A stretch of 64,000 nucleotides of DNA from positions 1-64,000 of the forward strand of contig NC_067135.1 of NCBI RefSeq assembly GCF_021347895.1, in the 5' to 3' direction. The notes under the pieces are model-generated. The model did no database searches. It was not told the DNA's origin and worked only from the letters and a program-made list of their open reading frames with translations. Positions 24,133 to 36,916 of this stretch are shown here, piece by piece. A program made the translations under genes and the position numbers. This stretch comes from Acanthochromis polyacanthus. Taxonomy: Eukaryota; Chordata; Actinopteri; Pomacentridae. Positions within the stretch are counted from its first letter, which is position 1. Each line of letters begins with the position of its first letter.

Positions 24133-26857
24133 GGTGTGAGAAAATGGAAAAAGGTGCCTGCTGGGTTCTCGGTTGGCCACATCGTTATGTCATACAACTG
24201 GATTGCGAACCCAAGCAGCAGACACAGATAGGTGGGTGAAATTAAATAATGATTTAATGACAGACAAGAATACTCATGAACAGAAACACTAAATTAAGGG
24301 AGCTGGAGGGAGATAACGGGAAGGAGGGAAAAAACTAAACGAAACCAAACAGAAAGCGGACCCGAGGGCCGAAATATAACTGAACATTATTTATTCTAAA
24401 ACAAAGGGAAGGTGGCTTACAGAAGGTCCAGTCCAGTGTCAGAGGTGTGGATGTGGGGGGAGAGCCGACAGAGCCGATGGCGGGGAAGAGCCGGTGACGG
24501 AGAAATAGGCAGAGCAGTCCGAGGGAGAGGCAGAGTCCAGAAGACAACATGCGGGAGATGGTGAACGGAGTGAGGGATTCCAAAACTGAGTGTGTCGTGG
24601 TATGGACAGCGGAACAAGGGTGAGCAGTGTAACAGGGAGGTCCATTCAACGATGCGGCATTGGCGTGGTGGAGAGAGCCAGGCAGCAGCGCTGATTGTTC
24701 ATCAGAATCTGCTGTGCACTCCGCACAGCCGCTCGTGGTTGCGCTGATGAGCCAGCTCGTTTAGTCACCAGTGGAGCGTGACAGCTTACTTAAAATCGGA
24801 CTCCCCTCAGAATGCAAGATATGGCATCAAAATTCATGTATAAAGTCTTTAATATAAGTATAGTTCTTAAGTATTTTGTTATTGTTGTTATTTTTATTGG
24901 GCCAGTTAAGAATATAATAGAATTGAAATTCTTTAATCCCACACCTGGGAAATTATTTGCTACAACAGCTAAAACACCAAATCACAACAAGTTTAAAAAA
25001 AACCTAGTAAATTAGTCTGTAAGAACAGAATAATAAAATAAGGGGCTAAATGATCACAGTATGGCAGATTAAGAACTTGCCTCAGACAACAGCCACCATT
25101 AAATGATTGTATTTTACACGTTTATTTTCAGGACTCACTAGGAAATTGACAAAGTTGAGCTTTCTGCAGATTTAAACTCCTACCAATAGTTAAAATTGAT
25201 GAAAAAAGCACAAAATAAAATATATGTATTAATTCTTCACACATCTTTATGATTGGTCATCTGCTGACAACTGAACCAGTTTCACCTGCACAGCGAGCAG
25301 ATGAAGCACACGAGTCACTTTAAAAACAATAAGTGGTCACACTTGATTTCACTGTTGTTTTGACTTCATGTTGCGTCTCTACCTCAAGTATATTAATGAA
25401 CGGATTTAAATGAGAAAGAAATAAGATGTGAAAGTGCACAGAATTACAAACAAAACAACAGAGAGACTCAGTAAAATGATCAGCAGTTGTGACTTCCAGG
25501 TTTCTGACTACAGAACAGCTTCACTGCTTCGACCACAAATCAACACAGTCCATCCACTCACTGCGTCAAGGACCTACAAACATGATACACACCTGCTCAC
25601 AGTCTGTTATTATTTGAACCTGATAATCACACAACTTTCAAGTGAAATGTGAGACACTGTTGGTTCTAATCAGCGTCAAGAGTGATTTGAATTTCCCTCA
25701 GAATTAATAAAGTATCTGTCTATCTCCTGCAGCTGATGATAAGAAACAACAGCGGCTTCGAGTTTTATTTAACCAAGAAGCAGGAGTGTGAACAAATCAG
25801 TGAAGAAGTTACTTTGCTTAAGTTGGGTCTGTCTTAATTTCACCTCAGTGGCTGCAAAAATACAAAGCAGCCACAATCACAAAGCTCCAGCTCTGCTCTT
25901 TTTTGTGATATAGCATGAACATATCAATGCACAGATTTTAACACATCTGCAAAATAACATTTCTTTGCAATGATCTGCATGTGGATTAGAGGTGTAGTTC
26001 AGTTGGTACCTAAAGTTCTCTTACATAAAGTCGAGGTGGATGAGCATTGAGCTATGCAAATCAGTGTCTGTGGAACACATGCAAACTATGTTTGTGTAAC
26101 TACATTTATACAAGTTACACTGTCAGGAAAAGCTCAGATAAAAAACCCCAATAAAATCAATGTGGATTTATTTTTTTCTGTTATTGTACTGGATATTATC
26201 TGTAATTAAAAAAATCTTTTAGAAAGTTCTTTATTTGCCTAATCTTAGAATAAATAATTTTGTTTTCAAATAATTATTTGGAAACTTTAAGTATTTTTTT
26301 CCTGATTTAAATACAATAATTAAAAAAACACAGATAAGATAACATTAGCATTTGTACAAATACTGATTGAAATACTGAGGATTTTTTAACTTTGCAGTTT
26401 TGGGCTGTTTTGTGGTTAACATGAAAATTAATGCTTTTATTGTGTTCTGTTATTTGACATTATCTGTAATCAAGAAAAACGGAGTGAATCTATATAATGA
26501 TAGTAAACTGCTGAATAAAAAGCTAAAGTTGAAATTATTACACAGAAGAGCACTGAGCAGCCATGTGTTTGAAGATCACTTTGTAAAAAAAGTGAAAGTT
26601 GTCCTGTGAGACATTTGCAGCTCATTTGTCTTCAAGGAGTCTCTACATGGGATCATCTTATTTGCAACATTTGCATGGATGTTCAGGAAATTTGCCACTT
26701 TGGGAAATGTGATGTTAAAGAAGCATTTACATACAAGAACCCACGGCGCCACTTTCCCTAAAGTGAACAACCCAATGACGTTTCTCAGAGAAACCAAGCA
26801 GGAATAGACTTTGAATATTAAGGCAGAGTCTCCTTTTACTGTCCACAGAGCTGCATC

Positions 26858-29284
26858 ATGATGGACAGCATCTGGCTGGGTGTCTGGTGTCTCTCAGGTC
26901 AGTCAGTTCTTCATTTATTGTTAAACAGAGCTTATTATTGTGTATTACTGGAACAAAGGTACTCTGGTCATTTAGAGTCATGCTGTATTTTCAGAAGTCT
27001 TGTGTTTTCCTCACAGGGTGGCTCGTCCTCCCCGCCTGCTCCCTCCGTCAGTACTACTTTGTCAACAAACCTTTAACTTGGAATGAAGCTCAGACCTACT
27101 GCAGACAGAACTACACAGACCTGGCCACCTTTGAAAACACTGAAGACGTGAAGGAACTGGAGAGTCTGGTTTCATTTGCTAACGTAGAGTCTGAGGTCTG
27201 GTTCGGTCTGTACAATGAGAGCAACTTGAAGTGGTCGGATGGGTTCACAGGAAGCGGGGCTGAGTTTCGGAGCTGGAAAGCTGGTGGAAAAGACTCTGAA
27301 ATGGGTCCCTTCTGTGTGGCCACTTGGACAGAATGGTTTGTGGAAAATTGTGAGGAGCAGAAACCATTTATCTGTCACCGTGGTAAGGATAGGCATTGTA
27401 CATTTTAATTTGAAATGCCATAGCCATAAAGTTTGCATCAATTTCATGAGTTTAGACAACAGCTACTGAATTCTGTTCAACCAACAAACTATTTAGACTT
27501 TGGGGAATTTGCTCTTCTTCTACAGTCAAAGCTGTTTTTATTTACTTAATGATCAGTAGCATGATCACAAGTCTAAAAGTTCTTCCAACTGCGTGTGTGT
27601 GTGTGTGTGTGTTCTCCACAGACATCTCATACCATCAAACATCAGTCATTACTAGAATATTCATCATTATGTATTTTATACATTTGTTTTAACTCTAGTT
27701 TTCAGTCTAACAGCATTTGCTATGATATCTTCTTTTCGCACATTGTGCTCAAAAGATACTACACTACAGAGGATACTAGTGAATTCAAGAGGAAGTAAAA
27801 TGAAGTTATTAAGCCAATTTCATTCACTTTCAAATTAAGTGATGTTAAAGTTTGAGTTTAAATTACACAACATTTTAAGCTGAAGCGATTTAAAAAGTTT
27901 AAATCAGAAAAGTAGTGTTTTTATCTTACAGTTCAGTGGTTAGAATGTGTCACTTGAAATACGTTTCAAAGTGTGTTCAGAAAATCAGCATGTGAACTCA
28001 TTTCACTCCTGAAACTGCAGGAACAGAAGACAATCGTGAGTTTGTTTATTTCAAGACGTTCTTGAATTGGTCCGATGCTCAGAAGTTCTGCAGGGAGGAC
28101 TTTGTTGATCTGGCCACTGTGAGCAACGACAACGAGCAGCAGAAGGTCTGGAACTACGCGAAGTATTTTAAAGCGGCATGGATCGGCCTGTTCGGAGATC
28201 CTGATCTTTACTGGTCTGATGGGAGCAGCTTCTCCTGGTCCAACTTCAATGGTTCAACTCCGATCGGCTCCATGACAACCTCATGTAGTTCCATGTCTCT
28301 GAAGAGATCCATGAAATGGAAGCTCTCGAACTGTGAACAAAGGTTCCCCTTTGTGTGTCACAGAGTCCCTGGTGAGTGTTTTACTGAACATCACTTATTT
28401 ACATTCATGTGCTGTATACAACGAAAGCAGCTTCAAGGATTTCTGCTCTCTTTTTATGTTTGGATGCAGACAAAAGGCATGGTAAGGTGTTGAAGTTGAG
28501 GTTTGAATTGAAGGACGACTCCGTGGATCTGAACAACCCTGAGGTCAAAGCAGAACTCCTGAAAAAGGCAAGTGTCCAAACTCCACCCCGACACGTCACA
28601 AACATTCAGAGTAGATCACAGGAAGAATGAAAGGCAACTTTTAAAGAAACAAAACAGATTTAGATTAATACCCAACTGGCAGGAAACTCTCTCACAGAAT
28701 GTCAGCATTCAGAGGATGATGTCAGGAACACAGATGATGATCTGAGATGACAAAGGACGAATGTTCTCCAACCAACATTCACAAAAAGCTGCTCAGACAG
28801 TGTGGCCGCCTCAGATCATTTGTGATATAATAAAGGTGGAATATTTTGTCATTTTGTTGAAGGAACACGATAGAATGAAAACTGGTACATTTACAGAAAT
28901 GTTGATTAATGTGCACTATCCCTGTTCAAATAAACTAATAAAATAAAACAAAAACATTTAGTTCTGAGATCATTCCAGCACAACGGTTTAACAACGATCT
29001 CGCGAAACACTTTTCGGAAGTCTTTAGTCACCCTGCTTTTAAGAAAAAGAAATAAAATTGAAAACTTCAGTAGAACTTTCTCAAAATGCTTTTCTAACAG
29101 TCAGATTGTCACTGCATGTTTGACCGTTGCTGCCATGTTGTTCTCCCAGCTGCAGGACAGACTGAAGGAGAACGGAGTGAGTGGAGTCACCCTGAGGTGG
29201 AGAGAACAGCCTGATGGGAAAGCGTTCCACAAGGAGGAGACTCAAGGAACCTGTCCTGCAACTCCTCAAACAGCAGTGTGTTAA
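26858..29284 (+). CDS. Lectin B: secreted protein with two C-type lectin-like domains
   Basis: Exons 26858-26897, 27017-27382, 28021-28371, 28470-28567 and 29150-29284 give 329 residues. Exon 3 is one codon longer than in A and D. The architecture matches lectin A: signal peptide, CTLD1, CTLD2 and a charged tail. Differences cluster in the ligand-facing parts: NESNLKWSDG instead of SEINWKWSDG in CTLD1, FVYFKTFLNWSDAQKFC at the start of CTLD2, and NYAKYFKAA before WIGL. All eight CTLD cysteines are kept, as is the GC donor of intron 4 (28568). Intron 4 is about 120 bp shorter than in A. No disabling change is seen. Confidence 0.88.
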
Positions 29285-30472
29285 CCAACAGCGCCCTCTT
29301 CTGTACCAATGTGTTTATTACTGCCTCTGGGTTCACTGCAGTTTATTTAGACTCCTGCTATCCACCGGTTTTGTGTGTGGGTGGAACTTTTTCTTGCAAC
29401 TTTCACAGCAAACTCATAAGCTGATATCTACAATTACAGCTGTTTGTTATTTAAGTGCTTTTTAGTTGGCAGGTTAATATGAATTTCTGTTATTTTGCAG
29501 AGTGGTTCTGGATGCATCATATTTACTGTGTGTGTTTGTATCATCATAAATAACAAAGAAAGAAAAATAAATATTCTAAGAAAAAAATGAAGCCTGTTTT
29601 ATGTGAGGAATGTTTTTCTTTTTATGTATTCTGTAATTTCACATTTGTTGCTCCCATTGCTTATTTCTGCATTTTATAGCACAAACTTGACTTTTAGGAT
29701 CATCTCAAGTGCAAGAAAGGAGGATTACAGGCATCCTGCTGCAGATCTTCTTGGTTCTCTTCTGTCAAAAGTGCTTCAATGAGGTATTTTAGTTTTCACG
29801 TTTAAGTGAGAAACTTTACTGTCCTTGTTGAAAATAGTATTTGGTTTCAGGATAAAACAAAGATGAAGACTAATGAAGTTACTTTTACAAAAACATTTTC
29901 ACAAATCAGTGAACAAGCAGCTATTTAAGAATATTACTCTTCATTCTGTCCAATTTAATCCAGATAGAGACAAAAAGAACCATAACGAGTTCCCATTACA
30001 TTGGAGGATTTGAAAAACAGTTATTAGATCCCGGTGTCTTCTCAGGTTTTGTGCATAAATTATGCAAGAATTTAAAGCTGCTGAGAACTGAGTACTTGGT
30101 GGAGTTACAATAACCAGAGTCTATACAAAAAAAATACTGAAGACTACACTAATCCATGTAAGGTTTGACCTAGGCAGGAGAACAAGACTACAGAGAACTA
30201 GAACTATACATCTAACAGACTAAACAACAACATGGTCAGTCTAGCACGAGCAAACCCAAGAGTGGATCAGTTGATACATATCACTATTGAACCCAGAGAA
30301 GGATCATTTGACCCTAAACAGCATATCTTTTGTGAGTATTGAGGTCCTTAAAAAGGCAATCAAGCAGACGACCTTTTTACACATTCCTGTGGGGTCACTG
30401 CGTGGGTGTGACACGGTGGTGTTCACAGATCAACAAGCTGCAGTTTGCCTACTCCTGCTCTACAGTGGGTTC

Positions 30473-31577
30473 GGAAAATATTCAGACCCCTTGAAATTTT
30501 TCACTCTCTTTGTCATTGCAGCCATTTGCCAAAACCAAAAAAGTTCATTTTATTTCTCATTAATGTACACTCAGCACCCTATCTTGACAGAAAAAACAGA
30601 AATGTAGAAATTTTTGCAAATTTATTAAAAAAGAAAAACTGAAATATCACAGGTGATGAGCACTGCCTGGTTTTCTCCACACATACCGCTTAGAATTAAC
30701 ACCAAAAAGTTCAATCTTGGTCTCATCAGACCAGAGAATCTTATCTCTCATAGTCTGGCAGTCCTTCTTGTGTTTTTTGGCAAACTCTATGCGGGCTTTC
30801 ATGTGTCTTGCACTGAGGAGAGGCTTCCGTTGGGCCACTCTGCCATAAAGCTCCGACTGGTGGAGGGCTGCAGTGATAGTTGACTTTGTGGAACTTTCTC
30901 CTATCTCCCGACTGCATCTCTGGAGCTCAGCCACAGTGATCTTTGGGTTCTTCTTTACCTCTCACCAAGGCTCTTCTCCCACCATTGCTCAGTTCGGCTG
31001 GACGGCCAGGTCTAGGAAGAGTTGTGGTCGTCCCAAACTTCTTCCATTTGAGGATTATGGAGGCCACTGTGCTCTGAGGAACCTTGAGTGCTGCAGAAAT
31101 TCTTTTGTAACCTTGGCCAGATCTGTGCCTTGCCACAATTCTGTCTCTGAGCTCCTTGGGCAGTTCCTTCCACCTCATGATTCTCATTTGCTCTGACATG
31201 CACTGTGAGCTGTCAGGTCTTATATAGACAGGTGTGTGCCTTTCCTAATCAAGTCCAATCAGTTTAATTAAACACAGCTGGACTCCAATAAAGAAGCAGA
31301 ACCATCTCGAGGAGGATCAGAAGAAATGGACAGCATGTGAGTTAAATATGAATGTCGCTGCAAAGGGTCTGAATACTTCTGACCATGTGATATTTCAGTT
31401 TTTCTTTTTTAATAAATTTGCAAAAATTTCTACATTTCTGTTCTTTTCTGTCAAGATGGGGTGCTGAGTGTACATTAATGAGAAATAAAATGATTTTTTT
31501 TTTAATTTTGGCAAATGGCTGCAATGACACAGAGAGTGAAAAATTTCAAGGGGTCTGAATACTTTCCGTACCCACTG
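30473..31577 (-). mobile_element. Tc1/mariner element (family 2), internally deleted (U2)
   Basis: 1105 bp bounded by TA, without the hAT insertion. The transposase half-gene carries a 2-bp deletion (CTCTCACC to CTCACC near 30960), which breaks its frame. Confidence 0.87.
30647..31199 (-). pseudogene. Tc1-like transposase N-terminal half, frameshifted
   Basis: Starts MSEQMRIMRWKELPKELRDR at 31199 and shifts frame at about 30960. It resumes as AELQRCSREIGESSTKS to ...WRKPGSAHHL at 30647. The catalytic C-terminal half is absent as in all copies of this family here. Confidence 0.8.
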
Positions 31578-32134
31578 TATATACAAGATACAGTGTAACT
31601 AAATATTCAGACACAGAAATTGAGACAGTTGTTCTTTTGTAATGTTTTCATGTCAGACACTTCTTCTCAATAAATCCTCAGCAAAAAAAGACCAAAAAAA
31701 AACATGAGTTTCGATATCTTCCTACCATTTTGTCAAATCGTGCAACGAGTCAATCCAAATTGAAAACCCTACAGAGGAATCACTCATTATTCATTGAGAC
31801 AGATGGTTTGAGAGGAGTACAAGAGAATATTTTGTCAAAGCACAGACAGCACCTCTCAGCCACATACAATGCAGTATTGGACTTTGTAGTGTATGTAAGA
31901 CTGTATGACTAAGTGGATGTGAGACTTTGATAGTGTGTGTGCAAGAGAGAATGAATAATGATTTTAATCCTTATAAGTACATTATTATTTATTGAAAATA
32001 ATGGCAAAATAATGATATTTCCTAGATGATTTCAATACATTACATATAGTTCTGGTCAAATGTCACAAAAGAACAAATTGCCATTCATAAAAATACAGAT
32101 CTTCTCGTAAAAGTGACCTGATCAGTGTATCAGT

Positions 32135-33861
32135 TAGCCTAGCCACGCTAGACAACCCACGGCAACGAATTTAATTCTCTGCCAGGGTGGGTCAAGTTAC
32201 CCTCCATAAGGCTCGAGGCTGGATTCTCCTAAAACTGGCCGGATGAATCACCATGAAGTGTAGAGTCAGAAGGCGGGCGTAACGAAGTGACGACAGAGGC
32301 GCGACGATTCTGACAGAAACAACCGGCGCACAATAAACAGTTATCTTTCGACTCGGCTTCAGCCACAGCCCTTAAAGATTTGAAGCTAAAATTCAACTTG
32401 AAAGATAAACAAAGGACGGCACAGAAGTGTTTCATTGAGAAGAAAGACGTATTGGGACTTATGCCGACGGGATATGGCAAATCCTTAATATACCAGTTGG
32501 CTCCGCTGGTTGGGAAGCTAACGGGACTTAGCCACAATCCGCCGGTGCTCTAGGAACTATGTCAGCCTATTCGTTGCGTTGATTGGTTGTATACCTCATA
32601 GACATATATACATAGACGCCTCATTGACAGCGGCTGCCCACTCGAGCGATGTGCCTGCAGCGCCGCCATCTTGGACCGGGGCCAGCCGAGGCAGCGGTGC
32701 ATAGAAATCTTTGGAGGAGAGAGGTACTGCTGAATCTAAAAGTGGAATTATTTGCCGAATTTTGAACCGATTGCCAAACTGTTTGATTTTTAGAAACGTC
32801 ACACGTGTAGCTACTATACAAGGTGTTCGGATATTTTTGTACAATGCTGGTTTTGCCATAGATATATAGATAGACACTGCTATTATTACTACTGTTAATA
32901 ATAATTATTATTATTATTACTACTCTTAATAGTATATCAATTATTACTATTATTACTGCTATTATTACTGTTATTTTTATCATTATTATTACTGTTATTA
33001 TTACTATTATATCACGTGTATAAATCACGTTCTTTGGGAAAGCTTAAACATGTGAGAAAAGTAGCTAGAGATAAAGAATTGTCTACAACAAAAATAGTTC
33101 CATCATAAATCAGGGCTATTATTAGATCAATCAGATGCTGTATTCTAACCCACCAATTACTGCAGTAAGTTGCTAGGAACGCTAGATTCATAACATCGAA
33201 TTTTAAACAAAAAATTGTCTCAGGTTATTTCACCGGTAAGCAGCTGAGTAATACACAGGATGATGTAGAGAGCTGGTTAGATCATGGGTAGTAGAAGCCA
33301 GACACGGAGCTGAGGGGTTCTATCCGTCTTCTCGGCGTTTATTTCACTCTAGCTATGACAACCTGCTAACAATATATTATTCCTTACATACATCTTACAT
33401 GTGAAAAGTAATCCCACATGCTCTTGTTCCCTTACAGCGCTCATTAGAGCATCCATAGGCTGAACAGAAGTCCGGCATCTAAGTGTTGAGTGGCAAAACC
33501 AGCATTGTAAAAAAAATATCCGAGCACCTTGTATAGTAGCTACACGTGTGACGTTTCTAAAAATCAAACAGTTTGGCAATCAGTTCAAAATTCGGCGAAT
33601 AATTCCACTTTTAGATTCAGCAGTACCTCTCTCCTCCGTAGACTTCTATGCACCGCTGCCTCGGCTGGCCCCGGTCCAAGATGGCGGCGCTGTAAGCACG
33701 TCTCTCGACAGCCTATGAGGCGTCTACCTATATATGTCTATGGTATACCTACCCAATTGCTGCAGTGATTTGATAGACAACCTTTTAGCCCGCCTCCCTC
33801 CCTGTCGAGCTTCCCTAGACCCTTGTGCCGTCAGAAACATGGGTGTAGCGTGGCTAGGCTA
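32135..33861 (+). mobile_element. RecQ-fragment element interrupted by a MITE (U2)
   Basis: The left end with TGTATCAGT duplication (32126-32134) is intact. The helicase-like fragment lies at about 32320-32553. A complete MITE (32597-33742) splits the element at GTATACCT. The right end runs to GGCTA at 33861, but the expected TGTATCAGT does not follow; unrelated sequence begins instead. This is a junction of the duplication. Confidence 0.7.
32597..33742. mobile_element. hAT-like MITE with long inverted arms
   Basis: 1146 bp. The ends CATAGACATATATAC and its inverse are parts of inverted arms about 250 bp long. These include the CACACGTGTAGCTACTATAC block at both sides, near 32804 and 33530. 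It is flanked by the 8-bp duplication GTATACCT (32589-32596, 33743-33750), and the empty site is intact in U1b and U3. The interior has an (ATT)n tract (about 32880-33010). There is no transposase, so it is a non-autonomous element of hAT type by duplication length. Confidence 0.8.
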
Positions 33862-34006
33862 CCCTCCTATTCACCTTATTCAGGAAGTGAGGCAGGGTGG
33901 CGCCATTTTTGAGAGCGACTTCCGATTGACCGTCTTTGCCCTACAACAACATCGAGTCCTCTCGCTACTGTAGCTACTTTTAACTGTTCTTTTAAGCGAT
34001 GTGAAC

Positions 34007-34207
34007 ATGTTTGGCATCAATTGCGCTGTCCGTGGGTGCCACAACAACTGGGGAAAGATGAAGCTTTCTCTCTCTCAGAATTGTTTAGAGCACGGAAAGA
34101 TTAGATCTGAATGCTGCGGACCAGCTCATGGCTATGTAAACATACAGCTCGCATCGGTCACTGTCAGCGCAGCTACAGCGATTCTACCAAAGTTCAGTTT
34201 CCACTAA
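34007..34207 (+). pseudogene. THAP-like zinc-finger N-terminal fragment
   Basis: Starts MFGINCAVRGCHNNWGKMKL. The CAV-x-GC-x-N pattern and following CLEH...CC spacing resemble the start of transposon THAP domains (C2CH). The C-terminal Cys-x2-His and the FP-containing AVPTIF-like part are missing. The frame continues about 40 residues without similarity to the TAA at 34205. It is probably a first exon or a broken copy. Confidence 0.45.
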
Positions 34208-34448
34208 AGACCTAGCTATGCCATCAGTGAGGTAAAAAGACACTCCCTGCTATTTTGAAACGTTGTTATGACTGCGGTTTGGTCAGAATCAATTTTTTGT
34301 TGCTCCAGGGCATTAGCATTAGCTTGTGACAGGGCTAATAACACAGTAAACTGCAGGAGCTGTTTCAGAAATGACAATACCAACCTCCGTTTGCACAGCC
34401 ACATCGTATATACATGAATCAAATAAAGTTTTATTCAAATCAACATAC

Positions 34449-34765
34449 CTTCCATAATATCGCAGCAGCGTGACTGCAGGACCGTCCCAACCCAGCGATA
34501 CAGGAGCATCCCGTGGTCTCCACCACTCCATCACCAACACCCACGCCATGTGTGTGGAGGTACTAGCCTGACTCGGGCTGACATTAGCTTTAAGAAATGT
34601 ATATTCCCGTTCTTGATGTAACAGAACAGCGCCGACTTTACCACTGTGCAAATATTGATAGGCTTCAGTGCTCTTATAATTCCTCATAGCCGAGCGATCA
34701 ACGCCAAGAGACAACACGAAATAGTTAAAAATATCCCCATACATGACTTGTGGCCACTTTTTCAT
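34449..34765 (-). pseudogene. Exon of a transposon-associated SWIM/YqaJ-type protein
   Basis: Reads MKKWPQVMYGDIFNYFVLSL then YKSTEAYQYLHSGKV and FLKANVSPSQ. This resembles the opening segment of fish transposon-linked proteins that carry SWIM zinc-finger and YqaJ-like nuclease domains. It ends at a good donor, GGAAG/GTATGTTG (34449/34448). No following exon with a SWIM finger is found before the element ends, so the gene is incomplete. Family assignment comes from memory of the family's conserved patterns and needs a search. Confidence 0.45.
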
Positions 34766-35479
34766 GTCATCCTCCCACTCTGTAATAAGTCGCGGATGAG
34801 GCAGACTTGATCCATTTCTGTTTTTTTAAAGAGGTTTTCGTTTCTTCCCGCATCACTTTCTCAGTTGTAAACACTGCCATGACCGAGTTACCGGAAGTGC
34901 TACTCAAAACAGGAAGTCCCGCCCGTTGGAAAATGGGCGGAGCTGAATAAGGTGAATATGTATCAGTTTAATTATTTAATCCCCCAATTTATACATATTC
35001 ACACACTGCCACCACAACCTTACGCTTAATTTAATTAATTTACTGCCACGCGAATTTTAGATGTTGAAAACTAGCTCGTTTGTGTGTGTATCTTATACTG
35101 CGGTTGACATGTGGTGGTTAGCTAATTGCTGCTGGTTGTGCATATTCGGTAGTCACCTGTATATGGGTTCTCAAGATTTGTATTTGACGTCTTTGAAGTT
35201 GACAGAAACTTCGCCTTGGGCTGGCACAGTAGGTATCTGAAAACAACTTTTCTCCGTTTTTTCACAAAAACTCATATAACTATTTAGGTAAGGCCACGGT
35301 GACTCTGACTCCTTCTCTACCATCTCTCAGTGAACTGAAGCGAGCGTCTGTGTGTGTGGATCCAGTGGAAGGGATTGTTGAATGACGACATCAACAGTTC
35401 CTCCGCTTCTATTGGTCGACACAGACATGTCGGCGTTTGGAGAGGATGTCACTGTCTGATCCTTAAAAGTGTGAAATGA

Positions 35480-35697
35480 GACTGCAGCAGAGCAGAAAGC
35501 TCCGCTTCAAGCAGTTCAACATTCATCATTTTTAATGTAGCTTTTTGCGTTCGCTACCGCGCTACATGACCATAAGATTAGCTAAGCTGTTGAAACGTTT
35601 TTTGATTTTGTAAACAACGACGCTACGACGTCGTTACAGAAAAATGTAGTTAAACGACTAACGACGCTATTTGTAGTGACGTTACTGCCCAACACTG
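35480..35697. mobile_element. One-sided hAT terminus at the U3 left junction
   Basis: The sequence ends ACGTTACTGCCCAACACTG (35697), the right terminus of a common fish hAT type whose left end would read CAGTGTTGGGC. No such left end exists between 34959 and 35690. Unit sequence equivalent to U1 4412 begins straight after it (AATGTGAG). The extent to the left is uncertain. The rest of 34959-35480 holds nothing I recognise. Confidence 0.5.
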
Positions 35698-36916
35698 AAT
35701 GTGAGACACTGTTGGTTCTAATCAGCGTCAAGAGTGATTTGAATTTCCCTCAGAATTAATAAAGTATCTGTCTATCTCCTGCAGCTGATGATAAGAAACA
35801 ACAGCGGCTTCGAGTTTTATTTAACCAAGAAGCAGGAGTGTGAACAAATCAGTGAAGAAGTTACTTTGCTTAAGTTGGGTCTGTCTTAACTTCACCTCAG
35901 TGGTTGCAAAAATACAAAGCAGCCACAATCACAAAGCTCCAGTTCTGCTCTTTCTTTGTGATATAGCATGAACATATCAATGCACAGATTTGAACACATC
36001 TGCAAAATAACATTTCTTTGCAATGATCTGCATGTGGATTAGAAGTGTAGTTCAGTTGGTACCTAAAGTTCTCTTACGTAAAGTCGAGGCAGATGAGCAT
36101 TGAACTATGCAAATCAGTGTCTGTGAAACACATGCAAACTATGTTTGCGTAACTACATTTACACAAGTTACACTGTCAGGAAAAGCTCAGAAAAAACCCC
36201 CAATAAAATCAATATGGATTTTATTATTTTCTGTTATTGCACTGGATATTATCTGTAATTTAAAAAAATGAAAATCTTTTAGAATGTTCTTTATTTGCCT
36301 AATCTTAGGATACATAATTTTGTTTTCAAATAATTATTTGGAAAATTAAAGTATTTTTTCCTGATTTAAATACAATAATTAAAAAAACACAGGTAAGATA
36401 ACATTAGCATTTGTACAAATACTGATTGAAAAACTGAGGATTTTTTAACTTGGCAGTTTTGAGCTGTTTTATGGTTAACATGAAAATTAATGCTTTTATT
36501 CTGTTCTGTTACTTGACATTATCTGTAATCAAGAAAAATGTAGTGAATCTATATAATGATAGTAAACTGCTGAATAAAAAGCTAAAGTTAAAATTATTAC
36601 ACAGAAGAGCACTGAGCAGCCATGTGTTTGTAGATCATTCTGTAAAAAAAGTGAAAGTTGTCCTGTGAGACATTTGCAGCTCATTTGTCTTCAAGGAGTG
36701 TCTACATGGGATCATCTTATTTGCAACATTTGCATGGATGGTAAGGATATAGGCCACTTTGGGTGATGTAGTGTTCAAAAAGCATTTACATGCAGTGATC
36801 CATGGCGCCACTTTCCCTAAAGTGAACAACCCAATGACGTTTCTCAGAGAAACCAAGCAGGAATAGACTTTGAATATTAAGGCAGAGTCTCCTTTTACTG
36901 TCCACAGAGCTGCATC

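Larger units (their letters stand above)
22263..24783 (-). mobile_element. Truncated LTR retrotransposon block, non-autonomous
   Basis: On the minus strand, 24783-24188 (596 bp) begins TGTCACGC and ends ATGACA, consistent with one LTR (TG...CA). The downstream leader contains CCAACCGAGAACCCAGCAGG, resembling the leader and gag start of fish Gypsy elements but without the ATG. There follows a long low-complexity frame and GC-rich tandem repeats ending at 22263. No second LTR, reverse transcriptase or clear target duplication is visible. Classification is inference. Confidence 0.5.
21766..33861. repeat. Segmental-duplication unit U2 (carries lectin B)
   Basis: Starts with the common left end and is invaded at 22263 by a GC-rich LTR-derived block. 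It rejoins the common backbone at about 24890 (matching U1 3650) and carries lectin B, a family-2 Tc1 and a RecQ-fragment element with an inserted MITE. The segment 24784-24890 does not match the other units. Backbone stretches 25000-26850 and 29290-30470 show no gene. It lacks the SINE, the nested hAT and the 3' family-1 Tc1. Confidence 0.85.
33868..34958. mobile_element. Inverted-repeat element with THAP-like and SWIM-protein-like exons
   Basis: The termini TATTCACCTTATTCAG and CTGAATAAGGTGAATA form a 16-bp perfect inverted repeat 1091 bp apart. Two short exon-like frames lie inside on opposite strands (34007 plus; 34765 minus). No matching target duplication could be read. I infer an internally deleted DNA transposon that brought the 5' exons of two genes. 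It is present once in the window, between U2 and U3. Confidence 0.6.
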
